Notes: generated by a model from the letters alone, not told the origin. DNA of 64,000 bases from Echinarachnius parma (GCA_037951105.1 JBAMJV010003265.1:37521-101520), one strand, 5' to 3'; positions 13,096 to 25,070 are shown, counted from the first letter of the stretch. A program made the numbers and translations.

Positions 13096-13546
13096 CTAGA
13101 CAAAATAATAATTTAGGGGGTAAACAAGCGTTTCTCATCCGTAATCATCCCAACATAGTAGACATTGGGCCTCGATCACAAAATGACGAAATACCAGTCA
13201 AAGTTGCAGCTCTTTGTGTTTTTTACTTTCTTATTCGAGTGTTATTTTTGGAAAAGTTTAACATATTCTCTTCTGTTACTTAGCGTTAACCAGTGCAAAA
13301 CATATGGGGAAACAGACTTTCTAACCAAGAGCTGGTACAAGACTCTACGTCAGAGCCAGCTGGTTTTAACCTCCCCTTAAATCAATCATAGGCTCTAAAT
13401 ATGGAACGAATAGGTTATGCTAGGACAGGCTTAACCAATCAGAAATGAAAGAAAAGGCCTTGCATGTGATTGCAGGAATGCAGACTAGACAGTGCAGCAT
13501 GTGGTAAATGAATGCCTTAATTGAATGCGATAATTTCCCGATGGTT

Positions 13547-14193
13547 TTAAAGAGACTGCCCCCCCCCCCTTTTTGCAAGCCAAATTTCAAAAGTTGCGAG
13601 GTTATTGTCTTATAAATGAAAGAAAATTTCATTTAACAGCATGCCTGACAAATTAGAGCTTGAAATCTCATTTGCGTGCAGTTATATTCCTCAAAATAAT
13701 ACAACGACCTGAGCGTTTAATTCGCATTGTACGAGTATTCACCCGGCGCAAAATTTCGCACACGGTTTCCACGGAGTATCATGTTGCTGCGCGTGACTCC
13801 TACGTGACCCGCACACTGACCCGCGCCACGTGACCCGCGCACAGATCAACAAATGAATACTAAACAAAATATCATAACCTCGCTAAAACTGACTAACTGT
13901 AATTGTAGATTTTTCATTTTCGACACCCTTTTCCGTGACAGTCCTTTACAAATGTCAGTTCCACAATACATGTACAAGAATAAGTACAATGTTGTTGTAA
14001 TATTATCCTAAATCAGTTAAACTCCTTTGTTGACCGATCTATATATTGGAGGAGGGACGCATTCATTTTTCATTCGTAGAATCAAAACTAAAGGGTTTTC
14101 CGATCTGGGGTTTTGTGTTTGTGTTACATTTTATCCCCATCCGTCTACTGGCCAATTTTCAGACGATTTGTAAACGGCGAACAGTCCCTTTAA
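13547..14193. mobile_element. TTAA-flanked MITE, inverse of copy at 52.7 kb
   Basis: Bounded by TTAA (13547-13550 and 14190-14193) with inverted termini close to AGGGACTG. The sequence just inside the left end (ttttgcaagccaaatttc) is the reverse complement of the right end of 52667-53304, so the same family sits in opposite orientation. The flanks are the HYR intron motif (cccgatgg on the left, attcatcaaac on the right), the same target as the gene B copy. A C-run follows the left terminus. Confidence 0.8.
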
Positions 14194-14380
14194 GATAATT
14201 CATCAAACATCATATGCGGCTCTGATCTCGAGAACTAACTTAAACTTGACGGTATAGTTTACGCATATAAAATACACTAAAACATATATGAGCGTATCTT
14301 CTGGAATGCTACGATCTACGAGATAGCTAAACTTTTAGTTCAAGTACTTGTGTTGGTTTAATAGGTCAGTTCGTATTTAC

Positions 14381-14611
14381 CTACTACAGTGACAGTGAAC
14401 GAACACGTTGCAGTGTTTCCCGATGCATCCAAAGCGGTATACGTCACTCTCGTGTTCCCAATGGCAAACGAGTCTCCAGGAATATGGTCTGAAGTAAAAG
14501 AAACCACCCCGCAGTTGTTGGTGGCAGTAGGCGGAGTCCATGCAATGATGAATGTAGTTCCCGAATTGGAATCCTCAGTTATATCCGTAGGACAGTCATT
14601 TATGACCGGTG
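14381..14611 (-). CDS. Gene A HYR exon 1 (most N-terminal), divergent
   Basis: A 231-bp (77-codon) phase 1-1 HYR exon and the most divergent copy in gene A. The acceptor is the AG directly before CACCGGTC, 9 bases downstream of the position used in the other copies; the upstream ctag is missing. Key residues are NDCPTDITEDSNSG, TATNNCGVVSF, NTRVTYTALDASG and NTATCSFTVTV. The third cysteine (NNCG) occurs in many HYR domains. Its divergence from the other units fits an older, non-homogenised edge copy. Confidence 0.88.
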
Positions 14612-14747
14612 CTTGATAAACAGAAAAATAGGTGTATAAAGACAGCATTTCAAAGCAACAATTACAAGTTTTGGTACTTAAGATTTTCAGTGACTCTCCA
14701 GCCCAGTGTGCAGCACGTCAACGTCCCATAATTCACCCCATCTGGTG

Positions 14748-14885
14748 ACCTTGCATCCGTTTATTGGACCCAACTTCTGCAACCGGTTTTATTGGACCCG
14801 GTTTTTGCATCCGGTTGATGAACCCGACTTCTGCATCCGCTTTTGTTTATATACGGTGAATGTATCCGGTGGACTTAACGGTCAT
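14748..14885. repeat. Degenerate short tandem repeat
   Basis: Imperfect copies of a unit of about 30 bp built on ttctgcatccggttt and ttggaccc. It is noncoding, in the intron between the CUB and first HYR exons. Confidence 0.5.
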
Positions 14886-15226
14886 GCAACCGCTTATTAT
14901 AACCTGTCTTCGACACAGATTGGATCGTCAACGTTCCGGCTCTTCATTCGGCGTCCTACTAGCGTCTATCCGCGGGGAATGTATTGTACTAAAGACTTAA
15001 CGCGACTCTACGGCCGTTCACCCGTCACGGTTTGATATTTGTGGTGGACCACAACAATTCATACAATTGCGCAGTCTTTACTGAGTATGATCATTAGTTT
15101 CGTTTTTTCTACCCTTGAATAAATTCAAAAATGTCCGGCTTTCATAAATCGTTTATTGTATTGTTTCTTTGGAGAAAAAACTTGTTAGAAAAAACTTGTT
15201 AGTTCATTGCTCTTGATGCTTATTAT

Positions 15227-15603
15227 TTAAAGGGATCTAGTAACTTTGTTGACATGTGCAAAAAGTGATGAATGGTTGATGCAATGTATATTGTTGTTAT
15301 CTGATATGTTCACAGGGTATTGTGTGAAAATTTCAAGTCAAATGAATGTTGTATTGCCGAGTAATGAGCAAAAATGCAAAGTGATAGTCACTAACTCACT
15401 TTGTACACGGTTTCAAAACTCTAACAGAGTTTTTATTATCTGAACACTTCAATCGTACATATTTTTGTAACGAAAGGGAAATTTGAAAAAACAAAACCTG
15501 TCCCATGATTTTATTGTCAATACGAATACAACAATGAATGAAAGAACCGCTAAAATTCAAATTGGATGTTTAGGATTTGGACAATGTTACTAAGTCCCTT
15601 TAA
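15227..15603. mobile_element. TTAA-flanked MITE
   Basis: TTAA at 15227-15230 and 15600-15603. Inverted termini are AGGGATCTAGTAAC and, on the complement of the right end, AGGGACTTAGTAAC. The interior is AT-rich and noncoding; related sequence occurs near 4380-4540. Confidence 0.75.
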
Positions 15604-15896
15604 CATTTCCTGAAGATAATTTATTGATGCCCCAATCTGAAAGTTTAGATTATAGATAAACTGTATTATTCTGTTAAGCAAGTTTGTCGAGTGAGCTTGT
15701 ATAGTGTCCGATCTGGTATAACATAACACGGTACACAAAGACCACATAACCTCAGACCTATAGTTAATCACATCATTGGAAACGGGGTGACAGCTACTGG
15801 TAACTATTCGGGCCAATGAGTATAAGCATCCACAACAAGCATGCAAAGCCTAAATGACTACTTCATGCCATGCAACATTTAACACGAGATACTTAC

Positions 15897-16289
15897 GCAT
15901 AGTGTTCAAGGAAGTAGACCTATTCTGAGGCCTGAAAGCACGCATCCGTATGGAAAACCCTGTCTTTTCACAGCACCCATAACTGCTGAATATGATCTTG
16001 AATGTCGAGGCCTTCGGAGTAAGCTCAGCTTCCAAGCTGTCTGGTGCGTGAACACCGCTGAAACGTTTCCACGTGTTACAAACGACACCGCCGATGGAAA
16101 ACTTGTCTACACCATCACCAAAGAAAAGATAGTGGTAACTGTATGTGTCGAAGCGCTCAACAGTGACTAGTACAGAGAGTCCTTCGGGAACTCGCATGTC
16201 CCATAACTGGAAGGCATTCCCAGGATAGTTGTTTGGGTAGTTCGGCGTAGTAATGGAAAAGTCAACAACCTCCTCCAGCAGTGTATCAT
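15897..16289 (-). CDS. Gene A CUB-domain exon
   Basis: A 393-bp (131-codon) phase 1-1 exon. The acceptor is gtaattacag/ATGATAC and the donor ACTATGC/GTAAGTAT. The product shows the CUB fold signature: ITTPNYPNNYPGN early, a VxVERFDTYSYHYLFFGDG core, then KIIFSSYGCCEKTGFSIRMRAF. CUB domains are extracellular protein- or carbohydrate-binding beta-sandwiches, common in complement and developmental proteases and receptors. Only three cysteines are visible (VCNTW and GCC), fewer than the usual four, so the first disulfide is probably absent. One N-glycosylation sequon (NRS) lies near the end. The exon sits between the CUB-like exon, 8 kb upstream, and the first HYR exon. Confidence 0.85.
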
Positions 16290-17168
16290 CTGTAATTACA
16301 AACATGGGGTTGATTTCCTGTACTACACCATCCAATGAAGTAGGTTAATATGCATTCATCTAAACCACTTGACTACGAGAACCAGGTAGGTTGTGTACAT
16401 AGTCTATGGAGGTTTCTTAATTTCGAAGGTAACGGGTTAAATGTCAAATATACCCCAAACAAACAAAATAATATTACTTGCCTTAACCCTATCAAGCCCA
16501 AGCTATTTTGGCATTCCCAGGCCCAAGGGGGGAGGGGGGGGGGGGGGTCATAGGGCCCCCCTCTCTAATTCCTATATTATTTGATCGATAATGTTCATAT
16601 TTGGCACACATGTCTAGCAGGTCAAGCTCTACAATTTGCAATTATCAACATTTCTTCCGGTCACCATATGGGGGCACTATTTATGATAATATGATGAAAA
16701 ACATAGAAAAATGTTCTGAATTCCTACATTACTGAGCTGTTTTCGCCAGATGGACTGATTTATGTAGGCAAATTGAATTTTGTAGCATTATTATGCAAGA
16801 TTACATATTCTAGAACATAGATCATGACATTTCTGTGGTATTTGATGAATTTTAGGGGCTTATTATGACCGCAAAGTAATTGTGGAGATGACATTCAGAT
16901 GAGTTAGCAAACATATTTTAGTACAATAATGCGTATACGTGCGATTCTTCAATTTGTACCCTGTTAACCTGATCCAAAGTAAGGTTTAGCATTTCTAAAT
17001 GTTTGTAGACATCATAGGAAACCCCATTGGCATATTTAAATCAATAAAAAATCATAAAAATACACCAAAACCTGATTTGTTATAATTCTTATTATTTGTA
17101 TTGTTTAGCGCCATTTTGTCTTTACAAACGAAGAAAAACAAAGGAATAATCAAAGAAATTAATTTCAG
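16290..17168 (-). other. Intron sequence, no feature recognised
   Basis: AT-rich intron DNA with a G-run at about 16530-16548. No exon or repeat end could be supported. Confidence 0.5.
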
Positions 17169-18005
17169 TTAAAGGCCAAGTTGAGTTTTGGTAATTTCCA
17201 AAGTGCCCCCCCAACATCGATTGCAACGGATTTGGTTGATTTCAATTCCATATGAAAGATCATCGAAAAAAACATGGGAAATAATAATAATTTCCATTCA
17301 AATGCTCTAATTGTTGTGAAATTTGCTTTCAAAATATCATATAAAAGTGGTTGACGCCCGGGTATCACTTTTTAGAACCGCTAGTGCGAGGCACTAGCGT
17401 TCTATGTTCTCCTAATAAAAAACTGAAACCAAATATTTGTGTGCACGCTAATTGTGCTTAAAACTATACATATGATACGGTACTTACCAGCAATTTACTC
17501 TCCAATATGTGATCCAACTACCGGGTGGATTAAGATTATGATTTTTCCTTCCATTCCGCAAAAAATTAGTGATATATGCGCCTCATGGACCAGTCTCTCC
17601 GTGTGTTAGCGCGACTGTGAACGAAAGGCGAACGAATGCGAATGGGGCTTGCGAGTTGCGTCAACGGCAGTGTTGGAGTCATACTTCTATGGTTGCGATA
17701 CATAATATACACGTACTACTGTATAGTATTACCGCACACAGTGACTGCACTACAGTCCCGTATTACCGCACACTGCACTATACAGTCCCGTATTAGGACC
17801 TACAACGCTAGTGCTTCGCGCCGAGTTAATTTGACACTTCGAGTTGTAACGGCTCTTTTTGAATGATAACAGGGGTTTTACATTGTCGTTTGTAATTGTG
17901 TATACTTTTCGAGCATGGTGAAGTTATAACTATTAGTTTGTATCGTAATCGTGCAGGTTTTGGTTACTAAAGTTAAGTTTGACCAATACTCAACTATCCC
18001 TTTAA
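17169..18005. mobile_element. TTAA-flanked MITE, longer relative of 2886-3449
   Basis: TTAA at 17169-17172 and 18002-18005. The ends read AGGCCAAGTTGAGT and the complement of AGGGATAGTTGAGT. The right part (ttttcgagcatggtg, gtgcaggttttggttact) matches the 3' half of the 2886-3449 element. The middle (17350-17860) is more CpG-rich and may be a nested insertion. Confidence 0.65.
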
Positions 18006-18545
18006 TGAGAACCTATTAATAATAATTGTTATGAAATTTGACTGAAAAAACCACAACCTTGAGTTGTTTACTAAGAGAAAAACTAAAATTTTCTAAAAAA
18101 ATGAAAAACATGCTCTTCAGTTTACGGTTACTATGGCAACAGGAATTGGCCAATCCATCAAAATTGTATAACAAAATGTTTGCAACAAGATTTTAGGAAA
18201 AGTCACCAAATTTGGTTAAAATCGAACAAGAACTTTAGAAACGGTGATGGAAAATATGGTAGGGGGGAGGGCTCATTCAAAAAATACAAAAATACAATTG
18301 AAACACGAATAACGACAAAACACATACTACAATAATTTACATAATAGTAGTATAAAAAGGGTACATTTTGAGTGGGTGGCGGCCAGAAAGAAAATAAATC
18401 CTCATAAACGGCTGACCGTGGAATTATATTTTTAAATACTACAAATTTAAAAGATGAATTTCATACAACATAAAGGAAAAAAAGGAAAAACAACACAACA
18501 ACAACAACAACCTAAGGGAACATGTATATCAAGTTAAAAGTATTG

Positions 18546-19345
18546 TTATACAGGAGAAGGAGTTGTAAGATATTGTTTTAAGTTACGTTTAAAAGAGTTC
18601 AATGAACACGATTTTTGTATAAATCCAGGAAAGGAATTCCAAAGTATGGGACCATTAAAGAAAATAGATTCATGAGACAAATTAGTTCGTATTGGAGGTA
18701 AATGGAAATTTGCGGCATTTCTAGTGGCATAGGTATTAGTATTACAATTCAATGAAAAACATGAGAGAAGTGAGTCTGGTAGTAGACCTTTAAAACATAA
18801 AAACATAAAATAAGGATATTATATAATTTAAAGATAGGTTCAGTATGAGAATAAAAAGGTGAATGATTTACGATTCTTATTGCACGTTTTTGTAGTTTAT
18901 TCAGTCTATCTAAATAAATATTTGATGCACTACCCCAGGCAAGAATACCATAATTTAAAAAAGGAGCAACAACAGTATAATAAATAATTTTCAATGCAAA
19001 TTTGGGTAAGTAATTAACTTTATACATAATACCTATATTCTTAGAAATCTTATTACAAACATAATCATATTATGATCTTTCCATAACAACCTATTATCTA
19101 ATATTACTCCTAAAAACTTTAGAGATAGAACTTTTTTAATTATTGATCCTGCTAATTCAATATGAATGTCATTTGTATCTATTTTTTTATTTGTAAAAAT
19201 CATTAAGTTAGTTTTAAGGACATTCAAAGTTAATGTATTACTAGATAACCAAGTTGTAACTTTCTGTAGTTCCTCATTAAATTGCAACTGTAAAGTAAAT
19301 ATATCATCATGTGCCATAAAAATACTAGTATCGTGTGCAAATAAG
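18546..19345 (-). pseudogene. LINE reverse transcriptase C-terminal remnant
   Basis: Three overlapping frames give, in order, FAHDTSIFMAHDD, then TLTLNVLKTNLMIF and SLKFLGVILDNRLLWKDH, then YTVVAPFLNYGILAWGSA and LDRLNKLQKRAIRIV, then IFFNGPILWNSFP. These are the palm/thumb and post-RT landmarks of CR1/L2/Rex-type LINEs. Two frameshifts separate the blocks (near 19030 and 18770). The second aspartate-bearing motif normally reads (F/Y)ADD; the histidine here would abolish polymerase activity. RT motifs upstream of it are missing. Confidence 0.8.
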
Positions 19346-19473
19346 GATTAAAAAATATAGATTTTGTATTATTAACAATAAAATAAGTTACATCAATATC
19401 GTCAGACTGATCATAATTGCGATTCAAATTAAAACCAATATCAACAAAATAATCTTTGAAATATTCCGGAATT

Positions 19474-20688
19474 TCATTTTTTTTCACTCACTTCTATACC
19501 ATCTACTACAACCTTCTCTATGTTAATTGCTTTCTGTTCTTTACCTAATGCATTATTTATAATTGTCCATGTTTTATTCATATTACCTTGAGCACAACCA
19601 AATTGGCGTAAATAATATTCCCTTTTCGTAGATTTAATCTTGCTGGTCACACGATTACGTATTTTTTTATATACATTTTTCCTATATATAGTAGGATTTT
19701 TCAAATACAATTTATATAAGCGACTCTTTTTTTTACTAATTTATGTATTTCATGTGTAAACCATGGTTTATCTTTTCTTTTCTTTTTTACCTTAATATTG
19801 TTGGTTGGAAAACACTTTTCATATACATTTAAAAACTTTTGCAAAAATATACTATAGCATAAATTTGAATCTTTCAAAGGAAGTGACCATCTGATTCCCT
19901 GTAAAGCTTGAATAAAATTACATATATTATTATCACTTATATCACGCTTTTCAATAAAATCATTGCACTTATTTGTACTACACTTAACTTTACAAATACA
20001 ATAAATAGGAAAATTATCACTAAGATCGTTTAAAAGTATTCCAGGGGACATTTGGCATGAGTCATTAGTAAAAATGTTGTCAATTAATGATACAGAAGTA
20101 GATGAAATTCGTGTAGGATAATGAATCAAAGGGAACATAGAGTGCGATAATAACAAATCTAAAAATATATTAACATATTGCACTTTTCCAATATTCAAAA
20201 GATTAATATTAAAGTCGCCAATTAAATATAAAACTTTATTTTCATTAAGTACTACATTCTATAAATAATAAAAAGTCTGGAATAGACTGGCAAGGTGGTC
20301 TATAAATTGTACCAATTACAAACTTTTTATTGCACATTTGAGTCTCAATAAAAATATTTCTACATACTCTTCATTATAATCCAAAAGGACGTTTATAACT
20401 TAAAGTGTCTTTTAGGAACATCCCCACCCCACCACCACGTTTTCCAAAACGCGAAATACCTATGAAAGCATAATTATTAATATTAAATAAATCATGTAGC
20501 GTATCATCATTAAGCCACGTCTCAGTAATTCCAATGACATGTGATTGCAGGTTTAAAGAAGATAAAAACGAACACAGTTCATCAAATTTATTACATAAAC
20601 TTCTACAATTAAAATGCAAGCATGAAAAGTAAGTCTCCAATTCATTAGTAGTGTAGTTTGAGGTCAAACTTTCATTAAAATCCTCCAT
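19474..20688 (-). pseudogene. LINE AP-endonuclease and linker remnant
   Basis: The first block (20688-20374) holds the endonuclease start: LHFNCRSL, IGITETW with the catalytic Glu, and RGGGVGMFL. GTIYRPP follows in another frame near 20300 and GDFN near 20210. The next block (20198-19701) has HYPTRISSTSVSLIDNIF, typical of the LINE endonuclease C-terminus. The linker block (19710-19474) has YRKNVYKKIRNRV and the TW-I-N region. At least two frameshifts break the frame. Confidence 0.75.
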
Positions 20689-21374
20689 AGTGAAATATGA
20701 TTAATTTGATGAATAGACGTGTTCAGAGTTTGGTGGACATACAAAGTCATGTAATCTTATTGAATCGGTCCTGTATGTATCATTTTGAGCATGTTCATTA
20801 AAAACGTCATATGAAGCCATAAACACAAGAAGTCTAATAAAAAACAATACATCAAACGGAAAATACAATACTTGTAAAACACAAAACAACAACAAATTTA
20901 CAAAATTTACCAAAAATGTGGAAAATGTTGGAAAAACAACAACAAACAAAACTTATTAATGAATTGATTAAAAAAGTTCACTTGGAGAAACTTATGGGTA
21001 TTATCAATTTAGTGACATTTAAAAACAGTTTGTATCATAAATATTTAATCTGCAGTGGAACGTCTCCGTGTTCAAATTATTACATGTATATGAAATTGTA
21101 TCAATATGTTAATTAAAGTTAATGAAAAGAACGTTGGAGATCACTGCGTTTAAGTCACGTTTTTACAAGATAGCTAAGTCTCTTCGGGAGTGTATGAGTT
21201 TTTCGATAGTTCCCCCGCCGGTTGTCTTGACAGCAATGAATATTCTTCCATCCATGGACCATGCGTGGGACAATTTGCTGTTTGCTTTCCTGGCCTCAGC
21301 GAAAGCATCCCACAAGAGAAGTCTATTCACATCCCAGAGGTCCTCGTAGATGCTGATTCCCGATTTATTTTCTT

Positions 21375-21899
21375 TCAGTTTTTCCTATTCTTCAGCAGAG
21401 CTAGCCGGTGCCCGTATGATGACAGTTTGACAATGATTGGCCTCGGCTTTGGGCGCACTCCTTCCATGGGTGCATTTTGGCGGCGTACGCGGTGACTTCT
21501 GTCGATAGAGCAGGGGGGCAGATCCACTCCCAGTGAATCATTTGCGATGCGACGAACCGTATCATCCGTGTTCTCTCCGTCGGTCTCGGGGACTCCAAAG
21601 AAGCGCAAGTTGTTTCTCCGGGAGTATTGTTCTAAGTCGTTGAGTTTGGTCTTCAGTCGATTGATTTCATTCAAGTCGCTTTCACCTTTCTTTTTCAGGT
21701 CAGCGACATCTTTTTTGCAGCTATCAACTTGGCACTGCATCTCAATCATCTGACCGTCATGAGTTTCCAGGCGTTGATACAACTCCTCAAACTTTGCATC
21801 CACAGCCTTTTGCACAGTCTTGTTAATAGCTGAAAGAAGCTCTTCATCTTGAAGAATTTCTTTGATGAGGGCTTTTGTTGAGCGTGTTGGTATAGACAT
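21375..21899 (-). pseudogene. LINE ORF1-like protein, coiled coil
   Basis: 174 codons starting MSIPTRSTKALI. Residues about 10-100 form a heptad-rich coiled coil (KDVADLKKKGESDLNEIN, RLKTKLNDLEQYSRR). LEQYSRRNNLRFFGVPE follows, the conserved entry into the RRM-like domain of ORF1 proteins, and then RPKPRPIIVKLSS. The CTD is cut short by a stop after LLKNRKN. It precedes the endonuclease remnant by about 700 bp of AT-rich sequence, so the two could belong to one element with a degraded centre. Confidence 0.7.
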
Positions 21900-22446
21900 T
21901 GTCCAGTGTAGTGAAAAGTTTCAGAGTTGCAAAAGTAGCTTAAGTTGCACAATACAATAGTCAATATAAACTTTAAACTTTAGAGAGGAGTTCATTTGTT
22001 GCTTGTGAAACTTTAACAAAGCTTTATAAAGGAGATAAGTCAGTCTATTATGTGTCCAGATAAAGAGAGTACAATGCTCCAAATAATGCTGAATACAAGT
22101 GAATACTCACTATCAATGAAGGTAGTACACAATATAGTACACAGTATGATGATCTGTCAAAAGTTGTCCAAAATAAGTCTGTATGTATGGGACAAGTGGC
22201 AAGATTTGCTTGATGAGAGTAATTCTGGTATCAAAGTTTACCTCAAATTTCCTCGAAGAGACGACTTTTAAAAGTTCTCCAAGTGATGTTAGGCAGTACA
22301 CATTGTCTTAAAACATTCTCCTTCCTTTTTTTATATCCAAATGCAAACATTCAAAATAGTCCAACAAAGTCCAAAGTTAGCTCTAAAAATGCACAGCTAA
22401 TTCCATAACCATAATCACTTGACCGAAGCTAAAATAATTTGTTGTA

Positions 22447-22475
22447 TCTATTTATTTATTTATTTATTTATTTAG
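22447..22475. repeat. TTTA microsatellite
   Basis: About seven tandem tttA units. Confidence 0.85.
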
Positions 22476-23039
22476 TCATGTATTTAGTTATTGTAGTTAT
22501 TTTCAATATTAGCTCAGAGTGCAATACTTATACGAATATTACATATACATATTCGCAAAAAAGTCATGAACAGCTAACTGATCAGAAACAAAATTGAAGA
22601 ATGTTATAATATTGATGGAAATAAACAATACAAATATCTTACGAAACAGTAACGTATATAATTAGGCTGTTAATCACATTAACTGCCATTCTATGAAAAT
22701 TATGAACAGAACCATGATGGTAAGCAGTGTTTTAGATATAACACTTCTCTTTAAAAAAAAAAATTATACAAAATATAAAAACAAGGAACAAATATAATAA
22801 TATTAAACATTTGAGCAAATATAATATGAATCTGAATGAATAAAGATTCAGCCGATTGGGAAGCAAAAATAAGTTATACCAAACATAGTATATTTATAAA
22901 ATGACATACCTTGCACAGGAGTTGAGGTGATATCGACTGTGAAATAATATCGTAGCAATAGCAATATTCGGTCCCACCAGTATTCGACAAATGGGTAGCT
23001 ATTGAACATTTTAGAACAGTGGATGCATAACTAACACAT

Positions 23040-24025
23040 AATTATTAACGATGAAAATATCACGATTTAGCTTTATATAAAACGTTTGCACTTTATACGA
23101 CTTAAATTCGTGGGTATTATTGGTCGAAATGTTTAGTGTGCAGGGCCGAATACTAGTTAATCTACGGTGTACCGTATACCGTTTGTCAACCATTATCTGG
23201 TCGCCGTCGACCTGAATTACACATGCCACACTTCACATTACTAAAATAATGCAAGAGGGTAACACTGCTTTATGGTAGAATAGATGCAAATTAGTTGTAT
23301 TCAAATATAATAATGTTGAATTCCAAACGATAACTCGTAGGCCTTGCATCGTCACAATTGTACTGTACGGTGCCGAATAATAGCGGATCTACGGTCGAGT
23401 ATATACCGTTGTTCAACCATTACCTGGTCGCCGTCGAAATGAAGTACACGCGTCACAAACTTCACATTACTAAACTAATACAAATCAGTTAATACTGCTT
23501 CGTGTTAGCGTAGATACAATTTTGTTTTACCCGAATATAAGACTATGTAAAACCTCATGATACTTCGAAGGCATTGCCTTTTGACTAATTTACTGTACGG
23601 TGCCGAATACTAGATGATTTACGATTTCGCGTATACCGTTTGTCAACCATTATATGGTCGACGTCGCACTGAACTACACGTGTAAAATACTTCACATTAC
23701 TAAAACAATACAATTTAGGTAACACTGCTTCATGGTAGAGTAGATTCAAATTTGTTTTACCCAAATATAAGAATGTTACATTCCAAACGACAATTCGAAG
23801 GCATTGCCTTGTAAAGATTTTACTGTACGGTGCCGAATACTAGCGAACCTACGATCCCATGTATACCGCTGGTCAACCAATATCTGGTCGCCGTCGAAAT
23901 TAACTGCACGTGCCACATACTTCACATTACTCAAATAATACAAACCAGGTAACACTGCTTCGTGGTATAGTAGATACGATTTTATTTTACCCCAATATAA
24001 GAATGTTACAATCCACATGATAGGT
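23040..24025. repeat. 230-bp tandem repeat array
   Basis: Four units, marked by cttcacattact at 23231, 23460, 23690 and 23920, giving periods of 229-230 bp. Each unit carries gtacggtgccgaatactag, ataccgt.tgtcaacca and ctggtcgccgtcga, conserved more than the AT-rich remainder. It lies in a gene A intron 250 bp downstream of the CUB-like exon. No coding pattern is seen. Confidence 0.85.
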
Positions 24026-24278
24026 CCAGGGCGTCAATGATGGTTTACATATTATTGATGACCACTTATTGGCTCAATTAAGGGAATCTCCCAACCTCAT
24101 TCTTCCTAAAGTCGGTTTGAATCATGCTCATACTATTGCTCACATTACATAAAATCATATTGAGATATTTCAGTATATCCACTTTAGAAAGTAGAATGCG
24201 ATTACTAATACTGCCATTGCCATAAGAATATAATCGTCCGTAGCGATATTGTAATGGAAATGTAACACGTTACCTCAC

Positions 24279-24578
24279 GTATAGAGACCATGTTTTAGGG
24301 AATTTGCGGTGGATCCTTTAACCACGCATCATTAGATATGGAGAATACATCGCTAGGCTGATCGTCACCCGTGAAATAAACCAATCGTGTGTTGTCTCCA
24401 GGAGACAGACCATCTCCAATTTGCAACCACCAGTAAAATGTTCTAAAGTGGAATTGTATTCTTCTGCCCACAGATGTGTTGAAGGTCCACCACGGGTAGT
24501 AATCTCCAGCATCAGAAGCGTTGCGCACGTCAGTGTCTGTCATGGTAATGTTATCGTCATCTCCAAGAAAATAATGTT
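24279..24578 (-). CDS. Gene A CUB-like exon with in-frame stop
   Basis: A 300-bp phase 1-1 exon. The acceptor is atctttgcag/AACATTAT and the donor ATAC/GTGAGG. The product opens HYFLGDDDNITMTD, then YYPWWTFNTSVGRRIQFHF, LQIGDGLSPGDNTRLVYF and SDVFSISNDAWL. The pattern (aromatic FxTF, then IGDG and NTRL) resembles the C-terminal half of a CUB-like domain. Three N-glycosylation sequons (NIT, NAS and NTS) support an extracellular location. A TAA at 24295-24297 interrupts the frame five codons before the donor; translated from the signal exon, the stop is codon 121. The reading frame after it still makes sense (NMVSI), so the stop looks like a recent point mutation, an allele or a sequence error. 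Skipping this exon would keep frame. Confidence 0.7.
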
Positions 24579-25070
24579 CTGCAAAGATATGATGGGAAAA
24601 TTAACATGATTTTGCATAAATATCATATCATATTTCATAGGTTTTGATTTAATGATATTATTCAATATAAGTTATCATAAGGCATACTATATTATTTTAT
24701 GGGATAGTGCAATATTGCTTACTTTACATTAATATATCATTTACTTTGACTTTCATCTTTGCGAACTTTTCACGACGGGGTTTTGTAAGTTTTGGACAAG
24801 AACAAATATACAATGATCATTGTAGAACAATACATTCCGAAAATCCACTTTTAAAGTGTGTTTGTCAGTCACATGTAATACTTGGTTTACCTAGATACCC
24901 AATAAAATGCTTCTTCGTCTTTGCGCTTTATCACATGATAAACTAAAATTATAAAATACGTACTAAAGCATTGTTAATCAAGATGAATGTTTGTAATAAT
25001 TGTGTCGAGTAAAAACGAATTGTCACGGCATGATTCGTATCGTACTTTGGATATAAAACGTATAACTCAC
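24579..25070 (-). other. Gene A first intron
   Basis: AT-rich intron bounded by the donor CAGG/GTGAGT at its 5' end (25070) and the acceptor tttgcag at its 3' end (24579). Nothing else is recognised. Confidence 0.65.

Larger units (their letters stand above)
9632..13500. repeat. Array of ~0.9-kb HYR exon/intron units, gene A
   Basis: The landmarks recur with a spacing of 908, 908 and 881 bp (exon starts at 10159, 11067, 11975 and 12856). Each unit has the 240-bp HYR exon and about 660 bp of intron with shared motifs such as ctacgtcagagccagctgg, ggctttaagaggattcatc and aacaagcgtttcg. The leftmost unit (9632-10158) has intron sequence only. The introns are nearly as similar as the exons, pointing to duplication of whole units rather than convergent exon constraint. 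Confidence 0.85.
18546..21899 (-). mobile_element. Degenerate CR1/L2-type LINE (jockey-like non-LTR retroelement)
   Basis: Order on the minus strand is ORF1-like protein, AP endonuclease, a large gap, then the C-terminal part of reverse transcriptase, as in CR1/L2-group non-LTR retrotransposons. The element lies in the gene A intron between the CUB-like and CUB exons, on the same strand. It has frameshifts in the endonuclease, lacks most of the reverse transcriptase, and its catalytic FADD-type motif reads FAHD. It is a dead copy. The ends are approximate. Confidence 0.8.
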
